DNA from: Oscillospiraceae bacterium
GTDB lineage: Bacteria > Bacillota > Clostridia > Oscillospirales > Oscillospiraceae
Direction of reading: 5' to 3'
DNA: 64,000 nt
Assembly: GCA_020025515.1 (NCBI GenBank)
Contig: JAHHRZ010000008.1
Span: 34,315-98,314, forward strand
Part shown: positions 31,306 to 39,757 of the stretch, one piece after another
How the letters are laid out: each line of letters begins with the position of its first letter
How positions within the stretch are numbered: the first letter of the stretch is position 1
Notes under the pieces: model-generated
What the model was told of the DNA's origin: nothing
Databases searched by the model: none
What the model saw: the letters and a program-made list of their open reading frames with translations, nothing else
Translations under genes and position numbers: made by a program

Positions 31306-33423
31306 GGGGGCTGTGGAGAGATTGGCGCGGAGGCTGTCCTGCCAGTTGTGGAGCATCTTCCAGTCCTCTTTGTCCACGGTATGTTGACTGAATCGGGCTT
31401 TGAGGGCGGAATCGGTGCAGGTATCCTGAGAGAATTTCAGAAAGTGCGCCATGCGGGAGCAGTAACGCCAGCACAGAAGGAAAGCTTCGTTTTCCGGCAG
31501 CCTGTGAAGCCGTCGTCGGCGCAGAAACAGCACGGCGGGACAGTAGAGCAGAGTAAGAAGGATCAGGACCGGAATCAGGAACATCCAGCCGGGAATATGG
31601 AGCTGCTTTAAGGGTTCCGAAGTGTCCGGGGGGAGCCCTTCCGGTGCGGAGGGAGCAGGTTCCGTGGGGCTGGATTCCTTTGGAGGGGCCGTGGTTTCTG
31701 TGACGGCGTCGGTTTCCCCGGTGGTGTCCGGCGGCGTGGTTTCCTCCGGTTGGAAGATGTGGTCCACCGCCTCTGCCGGAGTGGCATCCAGAGGAATCCA
31801 GCCCACACCCTGTACATAGTACTCGGCCCAGGCGTGGGCGTGTCGATCCAGTACCGTCACAGCCTCTCCGGCTTGGGCTTTTACCAGATAACCGGTGACA
31901 TAGCGGGCCGGAATGTCTGCGGCCCGCAAAAGCACCACCGATGCGGAGGCAAAGTGCATGCAGTAGCCGGTTGGGGACTCATTCAGGAACCAGATGGCAA
32001 AGTCCTCGCCCTGGGGCATGGCGGGGGTGTGCAGATCGTAGGCGGCGGAGGAACGGACCAGCTGGGCAATGCGCTGTGCATATGCGGTGGGGTTCGGCTC
32101 TGAAAGGAGAGACTGGGCAAACCCATGGGCCTGCAGATAATCCGCGGCACTTTTGCGGGTGTCCCAGGGGAGCTTTGTGTAATATTCCCGGACAAACTGG
32201 TCATAGGGGGAAGGCTCTTCGGAAAAAAATGATGAATCCGAGAAAGAAAGAGCCTGTGGGGCCTCTTTACAGTATGAAATATCATATTCTCTGAGATTGT
32301 CAGAGTTTCGGACGGCGCAATCCCAGGAGTAATTTCCCTGTTCGGGCAGCTGGTGCAGATAGTAGGGAGTGTACAGCACCGCAAGGGGCCTGGTCGTGCG
32401 GATGTGTATGGTTTGAAGATCCACCTCGGAATCTTCATAGAGCAGAAACAGCCCTCTGTTGGCGGCATAGGATTCGTCGTACTGGCGGAAATCCAGAGTG
32501 TCCCAGGAATCTTGGGTGTACTGACCATAGGTGTTTCCCCGCAGGTAGATCAGGCCGCTGGTTTCTGCCGTTACACTCATAACGGGACGGTTTAAATATT
32601 CAGGCGGACCCATGGTCAGAGGGCGGTGAGGGAAATTGGAATTGTAGGTGTCCGGATGGGGAGAATCGGTTTTCGCAGCCTGCATGTCAGGCAGCAGAGT
32701 TTCAATCTGATGCAATAGGGCGTCAGACCAGGGCTTTCTGGAATAGGACTGTTCCGGCAGAAACGCATGCAGCCCCAGAACAACCAGAAGCATAGGCAGA
32801 ATCAATGCAAGGCACAGCCGGTTGCCTGATGCACGGCTTCTTCGGCGGCATCCCTGGGTGAGCACCAGCAGGGCCGCACAGATGAGGTACAGGAACAGAT
32901 AGCTGCGGTCCGGGGGCGTGTCCAAAACCACGAGACAAAGGGCCACGGGCAGCGCGGACAGAATCAGCACACCGGCGGGGGTTTGCTGCCGGAGGATGGT
33001 CCAGGCGCACAGGGTAGCCGTTATGGCGCCCCACAGGCACATGGGCAGGGTGGCGGTATGTCCGAGGGGCACATATCCCACAGAGAGAGACACGGAGGAG
33101 TAGGCGGAGCTGTAGAAGACCAGCAGGGTTTCCAGAATCATTTTGGCGCCGTTTACCAAGAAATCCGAAAACCAGATCAGAATGACGCCGAATCCCACAA
33201 TCCAGCTGGCGGTTACTACAATCCAGCCCTTTGAAAAGAGATAGGCAATGGAGGCGGCCACGCTGCAAAGACCGGGTATATAGATCAGAAACCTGCTGTC
33301 AGCGGGAAGCGGAAAGGCTGAAAAGAGACACAAAAGACCGGCAATGCTGATTCCCCAGCTCAGAAGCCAGGCAGTTAAAAAATCCGTAAGATTTTCCCGA
33401 AAAGAAGTGTTAATTGTGTCCAT
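31252..33423 (-). CDS. Transglutaminase-like membrane protein (TgpA/DUF3488 type)
   Basis: A 723-residue protein with six to seven N-terminal membrane helices, an extracellular transglutaminase core, a Thr/Pro-rich linker, and a C-terminal membrane helix plus cytoplasmic DUF4129-like tail. The catalytic triad is visible: Cys in PTGYCMHFASASVVLLR, His in DRHAHAWAEYY and Asp in GWIPLDATP. It is the last gene of a MoxR-DUF58-transglutaminase operon, a widespread module thought to act on the cell surface. Its start overlaps the stop of the DUF58 gene. Substrate is unknown. Confidence 0.9.
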   Translation of the reverse strand: MDTINTSFRENLTDFLTAWLLSWGISIAGLLCLFSAFPLPADSRFLIYIPGLCSVAASIAYLFSKGWIVVTASWIVGFGVILIWFSDFLVNGAKMILETLLVFYSSAYSSVSLSVGYVPLGHTATLPMCLWGAITATLCAWTILRQQTPAGVLILSALPVALCLVVLDTPPDRSYLFLYLICAALLVLTQGCRRRSRASGNRLCLALILPMLLVVLGLHAFLPEQSYSRKPWSDALLHQIETLLPDMQAAKTDSPHPDTYNSNFPHRPLTMGPPEYLNRPVMSVTAETSGLIYLRGNTYGQYTQDSWDTLDFRQYDESYAANRGLFLLYEDSEVDLQTIHIRTTRPLAVLYTPYYLHQLPEQGNYSWDCAVRNSDNLREYDISYCKEAPQALSFSDSSFFSEEPSPYDQFVREYYTKLPWDTRKSAADYLQAHGFAQSLLSEPNPTAYAQRIAQLVRSSAAYDLHTPAMPQGEDFAIWFLNESPTGYCMHFASASVVLLRAADIPARYVTGYLVKAQAGEAVTVLDRHAHAWAEYYVQGVGWIPLDATPAEAVDHIFQPEETTPPDTTGETDAVTETTAPPKESSPTEPAPSAPEGLPPDTSEPLKQLHIPGWMFLIPVLILLTLLYCPAVLFLRRRRLHRLPENEAFLLCWRYCSRMAHFLKFSQDTCTDSALKARFSQHTVDKEDWKMLHNWQDSLRANLSTAPLIKRFLIHRILLWDRRL

Positions 33424-34360
33424 AGGACAAGCCTCCTTCCTTCATCATACAGGTACGGAAGTCGGTTTCTTTGGAAAATCCGGCTTTCTGTGACTCAATG
33501 AGAGCATACATGAGAGTGCCGATATCTTCCCCGTGCTCCATGGAGCGCTCCTGGGCAGTCGTTCCCGAAATCCAGCACACATAGTGGGGAATCTGGTGAT
33601 CCAGAAGGAACTGGGACAAACAGATGGTTTTTCCCAGAAGGGTGTCAAGCTCTTGAGGGGGAAGACTGAGGTCAACGGAAATCGTCATTTTGGGGAAGGC
33701 GGGGATCTGAGGCTCCCGTACAATGGGGGTGTCAAGCTTGGCTGAGAGCTTCCAGTGGATCTGCCGCAGATTATCACCGGGCTGGTAGTCCCGAAGCTCA
33801 TGATATTCGGACATGCCGCCTCCGGCTTTGGGATAAAAGCCCTGAGGCAGAAAGTTTTCCAAAGAGGGCATGGTCTGCAAAGCAACAGGGGCAGGCGTAA
33901 TGTGGCAGATGCAGGTATGCTTCCATCTCCGGGGCAGGGCAAAAAGCCCCAGATAGTCACAGACCCGGCACCGGGTTACGCCGCAGTGCAGACTGCCACA
34001 GTGTTCTGTGGGAAGCCGCAGCACCACCCGGAGCCTGTCGGGACGGAACTTATAGCGCCGGGAAAAATTTGTCAGAGGATTCTTTACGGTGACACAGAAC
34101 TTGCAGCGGGGCTGGGGCAGCTTGCAGCGAGTCCATAAAACAAGGACGGCATTACCACCCAGCGGCACATCCTCAGAGCTGCTGGCACCAAGCCCCATAC
34201 TGCACATGGCAGGCAGGCTGATGACAAGGGAAAAGACAGGAAGAACCAACACCATCAGCAGAAGATATTCAGAGAACCATTCATAAAAGAAACCGTGAAA
34301 AATCAAAGCGCTGATAAGAGCCAAAAGATAGAGAATCCTGTTTTTCCACATGCCGGTCAC
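33410..34360 (-). CDS. DUF58 domain protein
   Basis: A 316-residue protein: two N-terminal membrane helices, a middle immunoglobulin-like segment with paired cysteines, then the DUF58 von-Willebrand-like domain with the family signature EYHELRDYQPGDNLRQIHWK. In this operon type DUF58 proteins are believed to work with the MoxR ATPase, acting as a chaperone-like pair. It overlaps MoxR by four bases and the transglutaminase by 14. Confidence 0.9.
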   Translation of the reverse strand: MTGMWKNRILYLLALISALIFHGFFYEWFSEYLLLMVLVLPVFSLVISLPAMCSMGLGASSSEDVPLGGNAVLVLWTRCKLPQPRCKFCVTVKNPLTNFSRRYKFRPDRLRVVLRLPTEHCGSLHCGVTRCRVCDYLGLFALPRRWKHTCICHITPAPVALQTMPSLENFLPQGFYPKAGGGMSEYHELRDYQPGDNLRQIHWKLSAKLDTPIVREPQIPAFPKMTISVDLSLPPQELDTLLGKTICLSQFLLDHQIPHYVCWISGTTAQERSMEHGEDIGTLMYALIESQKAGFSKETDFRTCMMKEGGLSYGHN

Positions 34361-35286
34361 CTCACATGGGGCGGCTTGTGGGATTGCAGCAGTTCTTCCA
34401 GAATGGCTCTTGCCTGTTTTCCCTGGGCCTGAGCGCCGGGGGTCAGAATCAGACGATGGGCCACGGTTTCGCAGAATACGGACTGGATATCAGAAGGAAG
34501 ACAGTAGTCCCGGCCGCTGAGATAGGCCACGGCCTTGGCCATGGAGATCACGGACAGGGTGGCCCGTGGGCTTCCGCCCCGGAGAAGATCGGGGTGATTC
34601 CGGGTGGCACCCATGAGAGCCACAGAAAATTTTATGACGTCCTCATTGAGGTAGACGGAGGCAACCTGATCCTGCATGGAGACAAGCCCCTGCCGGTCCA
34701 CGACCTGACGGATGCTGTCCAGAGGATTTCCGCCCTGCCGCCCTAGGATCATGGCGGCTTCGTCCTTGGCGCTGGGATATCCCATGGACAGACAGACCGT
34801 AAAACGGTCCATTTGGCTGTCCGGCAGGAGCTGGGTGCCTGCGGCACCTACGGGATTCTGGGTGGCGATGACGATAAAGGGCCGATCGATCAGATGGCGC
34901 TGGCCGTCCACTGTGACCTGCCCTTCTTCCATGGCTTCCAAAAGGGCGGATTGTGTCCGGGAGGTGGCCCGGTTCAGTTCGTCCGCCAGAAAGAGGTTGC
35001 ACAAAATGGCACCGGGCTGATAGATCATTTTTCCTGTATTTTTATCGTAAATCGAGTAACCTGTCACATCAGAGGGCAGAACATCGGGGGTAAACTGCAC
35101 CCGATTGTAGCCCAGTCCCAGAGCTTTGGAAAAGGCCAGAGCAAGCGTGGTTTTTCCCACGCCCGGAATATCCTCCAGAAGGATGTGCCCCCGGGACAGA
35201 ATGGCGGCCAGGGTCCAGAGCACGGTGCGCTCCTTGCCAACGACGGCCTTTTGAACCTCCTGCAGAATCTGCTGCGGATAGTGCAT
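34357..35286 (-). CDS. MoxR-family AAA+ ATPase
   Basis: A 309-residue AAA+ ATPase. Walker A GVGKTTLALAF, Walker B LFLADELNRATSRTQSALLE, sensor 1 FIVIATQNPVG, and the arginine-finger region QMDRFTVCLSMGYP are all intact. MoxR proteins act as chaperones for membrane-complex assembly. It is the first gene of the operon with its own promoter at 35337-35365. Confidence 0.95.
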   Translation of the reverse strand: MHYPQQILQEVQKAVVGKERTVLWTLAAILSRGHILLEDIPGVGKTTLALAFSKALGLGYNRVQFTPDVLPSDVTGYSIYDKNTGKMIYQPGAILCNLFLADELNRATSRTQSALLEAMEEGQVTVDGQRHLIDRPFIVIATQNPVGAAGTQLLPDSQMDRFTVCLSMGYPSAKDEAAMILGRQGGNPLDSIRQVVDRQGLVSMQDQVASVYLNEDVIKFSVALMGATRNHPDLLRGGSPRATLSVISMAKAVAYLSGRDYCLPSDIQSVFCETVAHRLILTPGAQAQGKQARAILEELLQSHKPPHVR

Positions 35287-35336
35287 TTTTTGACTCCTCC
35301 TTATTCGGTATCACATGACAATATATACCTAAACTG

Positions 35337-35365
35337 AGTATACCATACTTAGATAAACCGTGCAA
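35337..35365 (-). promoter_or_regulatory. Promoter of MoxR-DUF58-transglutaminase operon
   Basis: Minus strand: TTGCAC (35360-35365), 17-base spacer, TATACT (35337-35342). Confidence 0.72.
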
Positions 35366-35437
35366 GAGGAGCAGGGGAGAAAAGTGGGGTATATTCTGGA
35401 TTTTATAGGAAATACTATGGCAAAATGAGGTGATTAG

Positions 35438-35794
35438 ATGAAAAAATCCTGGGTCCCTGTCATAGGCGGCGTATTGGCCGGGACGGTCAACGGTCTGCTG
35501 GGAGCGGGCGGCGGCATGGTGCTGATTCCGGTGCTGAGCAAAGTGCTGCCGCCGCAGGAAGGAAAGCTGTTTCCCACCTGTGTGGCGGTGATGCTGCCTA
35601 TGTGTCTGGTGTCGGTGACAGTTTATGGCATTTACAACGGACTGCCCTGGTCTGCGGCATGGCCCTACCTCATAGGAAGCGGCGCAGGCGGCTTCCTTGC
35701 AGGCCGCTGGGGAAGCAAACTCCCCACAACCCTGCTGCGCCTGATCTTTGGCGGGCTTATGGTGTGGGGAGGGGTTCGCAGTTTATGTTGTTAG
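35438..35794 (+). CDS. TSUP/TauE-SafE family transporter, N-terminal half
   Basis: A 118-residue protein with four membrane helices and the TauE/SafE (TSUP) start motif GVLAGTVNGLLGAGGGMVLIPV. A full TSUP transporter has two such halves; here the second half is a separate overlapping frame (35785-36168), so the pair looks like a two-subunit transporter for a sulfur or organic anion. GAGGTG precedes the ATG. It could also be an old frameshift, but both frames have clean starts and stops. Confidence 0.82.
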   Translation: MKKSWVPVIGGVLAGTVNGLLGAGGGMVLIPVLSKVLPPQEGKLFPTCVAVMLPMCLVSVTVYGIYNGLPWSAAWPYLIGSGAGGFLAGRWGSKLPTTLLRLIFGGLMVWGGVRSLCC

Positions 35795-36168
35795 AGTCAA
35801 TTCCGGTCTGCCTGCTGGTGGGAACGGCCCTGGGGTTTCTGGGAGGCCTGGGCGTAGGCGGCGGTTCGCTTCTGGTGCTGTGGCTCACGGAGGTGTTGTC
35901 CATGGATCACAGGCTTGCCCAGGGGATCAATCTGCTGTTTTTTCTCCCGGCGGCCCTTCTGTCTGCGGTTCTTCACAGCAGGAAAGGACAGGTGGAAAGA
36001 AAGGCGGCGGCTCCGGCCATGGCGGCGGGAGCGGCTGCGGCCGCCCTGTGCGCCTGGATTTCCGCGGGACTGGATCTGTCCCTTTTGCGGAAGCTCTTTG
36101 GGGGACTCATGGTGTTTACGGGGATTCGGGAGCTGTTTCTCTGTTATCGGCAGCGGAAGGAGAGATAG
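35785..36168 (+). CDS. TSUP/TauE-SafE family transporter, C-terminal half
   Basis: A 127-residue protein repeating the TSUP half motif VGTALGFLGGLGVGGGSLLVLW, with four membrane helices. The ATG at 35785 lies ten bases before the end of the first half, arguing for translational coupling and a heterodimer. Its 3' end overlaps ruvX on the other strand by 25 bases. Substrate unknown. Confidence 0.8.
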   Translation: MLLESIPVCLLVGTALGFLGGLGVGGGSLLVLWLTEVLSMDHRLAQGINLLFFLPAALLSAVLHSRKGQVERKAAAPAMAAGAAAAALCAWISAGLDLSLLRKLFGGLMVFTGIRELFLCYRQRKER

Positions 36169-36560
36169 CCCTCCAGAATCAGTCCTGCTGCCACGGCATC
36201 TACCGTATTTTTACGCTTTTTTCCATGGTAGTTGTGGTCGCTCAGAATCTGATGGGCCTCAATGGTGGTTCTGCGTTCGTCCCAGAGTGTTACAGAAAGG
36301 CCGGATTTCTCTTCCAGCCGCTTGGCAAAGGAACGGTATTTTTCCGCCCGTGGGCCTTCGGAGCCGTCCATGTTCCGGGGAAAGCCCATGACAAGCTCTC
36401 CTACCTGATGTTCCTTTGCCAGACGGCAGATCTCCTGCAAGGTTTTGTCCTCGTCCCAGCTGTGAATGACGGTGGTGCTGCCCACCAGAGAACATAAAAG
36501 GTCCGAAATGGCAATGCCGGTCCGGGCATCGCCGTAGTCAATGGCCATAATTCGATTCAT
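36144..36560 (-). CDS. ruvX: Holliday junction resolvase-like protein RuvX/YqgF
   Basis: A 138-residue RNase H-fold protein. MAIDYGDARTGIAISD carries the first catalytic Asp; VMGFPRNMDGSEG and VTLWDERRTTIEAH carry the conserved second-half residues; AVAAGLILEGYL closes the domain. It is proposed to process 16S rRNA precursors (YqgF) or resolve Holliday junctions. No alaS or DUF965 neighbour is present. Confidence 0.93.
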   Translation of the reverse strand: MNRIMAIDYGDARTGIAISDLLCSLVGSTTVIHSWDEDKTLQEICRLAKEHQVGELVMGFPRNMDGSEGPRAEKYRSFAKRLEEKSGLSVTLWDERRTTIEAHQILSDHNYHGKKRKNTVDAVAAGLILEGYLSFRCR

Positions 36561-36658
36561 TGTGCTGTTTCCTTTCTCGTTTCCTCCTTAATGGGAGGGA
36601 GTCTAACTTTCTACCTCCTATTATACGAAAAAAATCCAAAAAAGAAAGAAAAAACATG

Positions 36659-36687
36659 TTGACCTTGGGATTTTTATATGCTAGAAT
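36659..36687 (+). promoter_or_regulatory. Promoter of rpmG-secE-nusG operon
   Basis: TTGACC (36659-36664), 17-base spacer, TAGAAT (36682-36687), about 135 bases before rpmG. Confidence 0.75.
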
Positions 36688-36729
36688 AAATCCACCTGCG
36701 AAAAGGGCTTTTTTTGTGCGCTCTTTTCA

Positions 36730-36786
36730 GCCCCGGTGCGGTGAGAAACGCAGTTTCACCGCCTCTAAATCCATACTAGCCGGGGC
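36730..36786 (+). promoter_or_regulatory. Nested-hairpin leader of rpmG
   Basis: GCCCCGG (36730-36736) pairs with CCGGGGC (36780-36786), enclosing GCGGTGA (36738-36744) with TCACCGC (36756-36762). The structure is compact and placed in the leader between the promoter and the rpmG ribosome-binding site. A T-run (36803-36808) follows but is not directly attached. Possible autoregulatory or attenuation element. Confidence 0.45.
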
Positions 36787-36821
36787 CATACAGGGAGGCA
36801 ATTTTTTAAGGAGGTGCCGTT

Positions 36822-36971
36822 ATGCGCGTGAAAGTCACTTTGAGATGCTCCGAGTGCAAGCAGAGAAACTACAACACCATGAAGAACAAGAAGAACGACC
36901 CTGACCGTCTCGAGATGAAGAAGTATTGCAGATTCTGCAAGAAGCACACCATCCACAACGAGACCAAGTAA
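36822..36971 (+). CDS. rpmG: 50S ribosomal protein L33
   Basis: A 49-residue zinc-binding L33: MRVKVTLRCSECKQRNY with its first CxxC and YCRFCKKHTIHNETK with the second. AAGGAGG lies before the ATG at 36822. The four cysteines mark the zinc-containing C+ type. It starts the conserved rpmG-secE-nusG-rplK-rplA order. Confidence 0.96.
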   Translation: MRVKVTLRCSECKQRNYNTMKNKKNDPDRLEMKKYCRFCKKHTIHNETK

Positions 36972-36999
36972 GTGGTTGAGAACGGAAAGGGTGAAAACA

Positions 37000-37230
37000 A
37001 TGGCTGAAGTCAAAAAGGAAAACTGGTTCAAAAGAACCGGACACAGAATTGCTAAGTGGTTCCGTGAAATGCGGAGCGAGCTGAAGAAGGTCGTATGGCC
37101 CACTTGGCCTCAGGTCGCCAAGAATACCTTGGTTGTCGTAGCCTGCGCAGTCCTCGTCGGCCTGTTCATCTGGTGCTTTGACATGGTTGCCAGCGCTGGC
37201 GTTGAGCTGTTGGTCAGTCTGGGTAACTAA
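37000..37230 (+). CDS. secE: Preprotein translocase subunit SecE
   Basis: A 76-residue single-spanning subunit of the SecYEG channel. The SecE signature FREMRSELKKVVWPTWPQ precedes one membrane helix (TLVVVACAVLVGLFIWCF). The start at 37000 has GGAAAGGG upstream, preferred over an in-frame start at 36976. It is three bases from nusG. Confidence 0.95.
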   Translation: MAEVKKENWFKRTGHRIAKWFREMRSELKKVVWPTWPQVAKNTLVVVACAVLVGLFIWCFDMVASAGVELLVSLGN

Positions 37231-37232
37231 TC

Positions 37233-37760
37233 ATGGCGGAAACTGCAAAGTGGTATGTGGTGCAGACCTATTCCGGCTACGAGAATACGGTTAAGGCCAC
37301 CATTGAGAAAACTGTAGAGTCCCGCCGTCTTCAGGAGATCATTCATGCCGTCTCCATTCCCGTGGAGAATGTTACGGAGATCTCCGATTCCGGTGTTGCC
37401 AAGACCGTGGAGCGCAAGGTCTTCCCCGGCTATGTGCTGGTGAAGATGGTTATGACAGACGAATCCTGGTACATCATCCGCAATGTCCGCGGTGTGACCG
37501 GGTTTGTCGGTTCCGGCACAAAGCCCACCCCTCTGACCGAAGAGGAAGTGCTCCAGCTTGGCATGGAGAAAAAAGAAATTGTCGTCAACTATGCAGTGGG
37601 CGACACTGTCCGCATTGCGGACGGTCCCCTCACATCCTTCGCTGGTGTGGTGGAGGACCTGGACCTGGAGAAAAACAAGGTCCGCGTGGTCGTGTCTATG
37701 TTCGGCCGCGAAACACCTGTAGAGCTGGAGCTCGACCAGGTGGAAGTGATTCCCCAGTAA
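37233..37760 (+). CDS. nusG: Transcription termination/antitermination factor NusG
   Basis: A 175-residue protein: NGN domain starting AKWYVVQTYSGYENTVKATI, with FPGYVLVKMVMTDESWY, and C-terminal KOW domain with DGPLTSFAGVVEDLDLEKNKV. Links RNA polymerase to Rho or the ribosome. It follows secE by two bases and precedes rplK by about 100 bases. Confidence 0.97.
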   Translation: MAETAKWYVVQTYSGYENTVKATIEKTVESRRLQEIIHAVSIPVENVTEISDSGVAKTVERKVFPGYVLVKMVMTDESWYIIRNVRGVTGFVGSGTKPTPLTEEEVLQLGMEKKEIVVNYAVGDTVRIADGPLTSFAGVVEDLDLEKNKVRVVVSMFGRETPVELELDQVEVIPQ

Positions 37761-37862
37761 ACGCATCGGGCCGCTTGTCGGCCGGAACGTGGGAGGGGTG
37801 TGAAACCCCGACAAAAATACGTTTAGGCGTATGAACCACATTTATTCAGGAGGTGCTTTTCA

Positions 37863-38288
37863 ATGGCACAGAAAGTAACTGGTATTATCAAACTGCAGAT
37901 CAATGCCGCTAAGGCAACTGCTTCTCCCCCCGTTGGCCCCGCTCTGGGTCAGCACGGCGTTAACATCGCTGCTTTCATCAAGGAATTCAATGCCCGTACC
38001 CAGGATCAGGCCGGTTTCAAGGTTCCCGTTGTGATCACCGTCTATGCCGACCGTTCCTTCACCTTCATCACCAAGACTCCTCCGACCCCCATGCTCATCA
38101 TGAAGGCCATCGGTGTAGAGAGCGGTTCCGGTGTTCCCAACAAGACCAAGGTTGGCACCATCACCCGTGCTCAGGTCAGAGAGATTGCTGAGAAGAAGAT
38201 GCCCGACCTCAACGCTGCCACCATCGAGGCTGCTGAGAGCCAGGTTGCCGGCACTTGCCGCTCCATGGGCGTCACCGTCGTGGACTGA
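37863..38288 (+). CDS. rplK: 50S ribosomal protein L11
   Basis: A 141-residue protein. N-terminal domain has ASPPVGPALGQHGVNI; C-terminal rRNA-binding domain has KTPPTPMLIMKAIGVESGSG and the ribosomal L11 signature near RAQVREIAEKKMPDLNA. It binds the GTPase-associated region of 23S rRNA. Strong AGGAGG upstream. Confidence 0.98.
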   Translation: MAQKVTGIIKLQINAAKATASPPVGPALGQHGVNIAAFIKEFNARTQDQAGFKVPVVITVYADRSFTFITKTPPTPMLIMKAIGVESGSGVPNKTKVGTITRAQVREIAEKKMPDLNAATIEAAESQVAGTCRSMGVTVVD

Positions 38289-38379
38289 TATTTGCTTGCT
38301 GAGGCTGTGATGGCAAACCGCCACGCCTCAAAAATGTGGGAGGATTATTCCGCATCACCACTTTAAGGAGGATATTACA

Positions 38380-39069
38380 TTGTTTAGAGGTAAAAAATAT
38401 AAGGACAGCGCCAAGCAGATTGACCGCGCTGTGCAGTATGAGCCCGTCGACGCTCTGGGCCTGGTAGTGAAGACTGCCACCGCTAAGTTCGACGAGACCG
38501 TTGAGCTCCACATCAAGTTGGGTGTTGACTCCCGTCACGCTGACCAGCAGGTCCGTGGTGCTGTTGTTCTTCCCAACGGTACCGGTAAGACCCGCCGGGT
38601 TCTGGTGTTCGCTAAGGACGCTAAGGTGGACGAGGCCAAGGAAGCCGGCGCTGACTATGTCGGCGGCATGGAGCTGGTGGAGAAGATCACCAAGGAGAAC
38701 TGGTTCGACTTTGACGTCGTTGTTGCCTCTCCCGACATGATGGGCCTGGTTGGCCGTCTGGGTAAGGTTCTGGGCCCCAAGGGTCTGATGCCCTCCCCCA
38801 AGGCTGGCACCGTTACCCCCAATGTCGCTGCTGCTGTTAAGGAAATCAAGGCTGGTAAGGTTGAGTACCGTCTGGACAAGACCAACATCATCCACTGCCC
38901 CGTGGGCAAGGTTTCCTTCGGCGTTGAGAAGCTGCAGGAGAACATGGACACCCTGATGAACGCTGTGGTGAAGGCTAAGCCCGCCGCTGCGAAGGGTCAG
39001 TATATCCGTTCCTGCGTTGTGGCTTCCACCATGGGCCCCGGCGTGAAGGTCAACACTTCCAAGTACTAA
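38380..39069 (+). CDS. rplA: 50S ribosomal protein L1
   Basis: A 229-residue protein: FRGKKYKDSAKQIDR start, LGVDSRHADQQVRGAVVLPNGTGK, and the signature MGLVGRLGKVLGPKGLMPSP. The start is TTG at 38380-38382 with AAGGAGG eight bases before; no ATG or GTG is available, so the rare start is firm and may limit translation. L10 and L7/L12 genes, which usually follow, are absent: a terminator comes next. Confidence 0.97.
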   Translation: MFRGKKYKDSAKQIDRAVQYEPVDALGLVVKTATAKFDETVELHIKLGVDSRHADQQVRGAVVLPNGTGKTRRVLVFAKDAKVDEAKEAGADYVGGMELVEKITKENWFDFDVVVASPDMMGLVGRLGKVLGPKGLMPSPKAGTVTPNVAAAVKEIKAGKVEYRLDKTNIIHCPVGKVSFGVEKLQENMDTLMNAVVKAKPAAAKGQYIRSCVVASTMGPGVKVNTSKY

Positions 39070-39096
39070 GAAGTGGCTTAAAACACTGTGTTTGCA

Positions 39097-39136
39097 AAAT
39101 GAGCGATATCCGATTTGCCGGATATCGCTCATTTTT
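39097..39136 (+). terminator. Terminator of rplKA operon
   Basis: GAGCGATATCCG paired with its complement, ended by ATTTTTAT. Confidence 0.93.
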
Positions 39137-39180
39137 ATATCGTAGGAAGTGTTCGATACTCATTTGGATGTATCGTGGGA

Positions 39181-39618
39181 CTAGGGTTTGCGCTGCTGTG
39201 CCAGCCATGTTTGCACATGGGCAAACAACTGGGGCTGAATCTCGGGATAGGTAAGCGCTGACGGCAACTCATGGCACAATTTGATTTCTCCGATTTCCAT
39301 TTCGGGAGGCAGGGGGCCAAGAGCCGTCACCTTGGCAAAGCAAAGCATCCCATAGGTAATTTCACCGCTTTTTTCCACACCGTAAACGCAGATCTCCTGC
39401 AAGTCAAATTCTGCTGCGCCTGTTTCTTCGTGCAGTTCCCGCTTTGCGGTTTCATAGGGCCGTTCTCCGGGCTCCCGGTGGCCGCCGGGGATCTCCCAGG
39501 TGCTGCGTTTTTTGTGGCGGACAAATATCCATTTTCCCTGATAGGTTGCTGCAATAACAGAGAATTTAAGCCTTTCCTCAGGGATGTTATCCTTCGGAAA
39601 AAACAGTACCGTCATCAT
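39181..39618 (-). CDS. Nudix hydrolase
   Basis: A 145-residue protein with an intact Nudix box, GGHREPGERPYETAKRELHEETG, spanning residues 49-71 (quoted in two parts: GGHREPGERPYE and TAKRELHEETG). It hydrolyses a nucleoside diphosphate linked to some moiety, for example oxidised nucleotides. Substrate not evident. It starts with a double ATG; the upstream one is used. Converges on rplA. Confidence 0.88.
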   Translation of the reverse strand: MMTVLFFPKDNIPEERLKFSVIAATYQGKWIFVRHKKRSTWEIPGGHREPGERPYETAKRELHEETGAAEFDLQEICVYGVEKSGEITYGMLCFAKVTALGPLPPEMEIGEIKLCHELPSALTYPEIQPQLFAHVQTWLAQQRKP

Positions 39619-39712
39619 CCGACAGCCTCCTTTTCAAAATAAAAAGTGCGGGGTGTCTATCCACATTGGTATTTTAGAGCCCCCTTGCACAAAATGAAAG
39701 CACCATGAAACC

Positions 39713-39742
39713 TGTGGGGAAGGCTTTTCGGCCTTCCCCACA
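39713..39742 (-). terminator. Hairpin after OmpA-domain lipoprotein gene
   Basis: TGTGGGGAAGG with its complement around a short loop, just downstream of the minus-strand stop. The following bases are not T-rich, so terminator strength is uncertain. Confidence 0.5.
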
Positions 39743-39757
39743 GCAGAGCGTTCGGAT

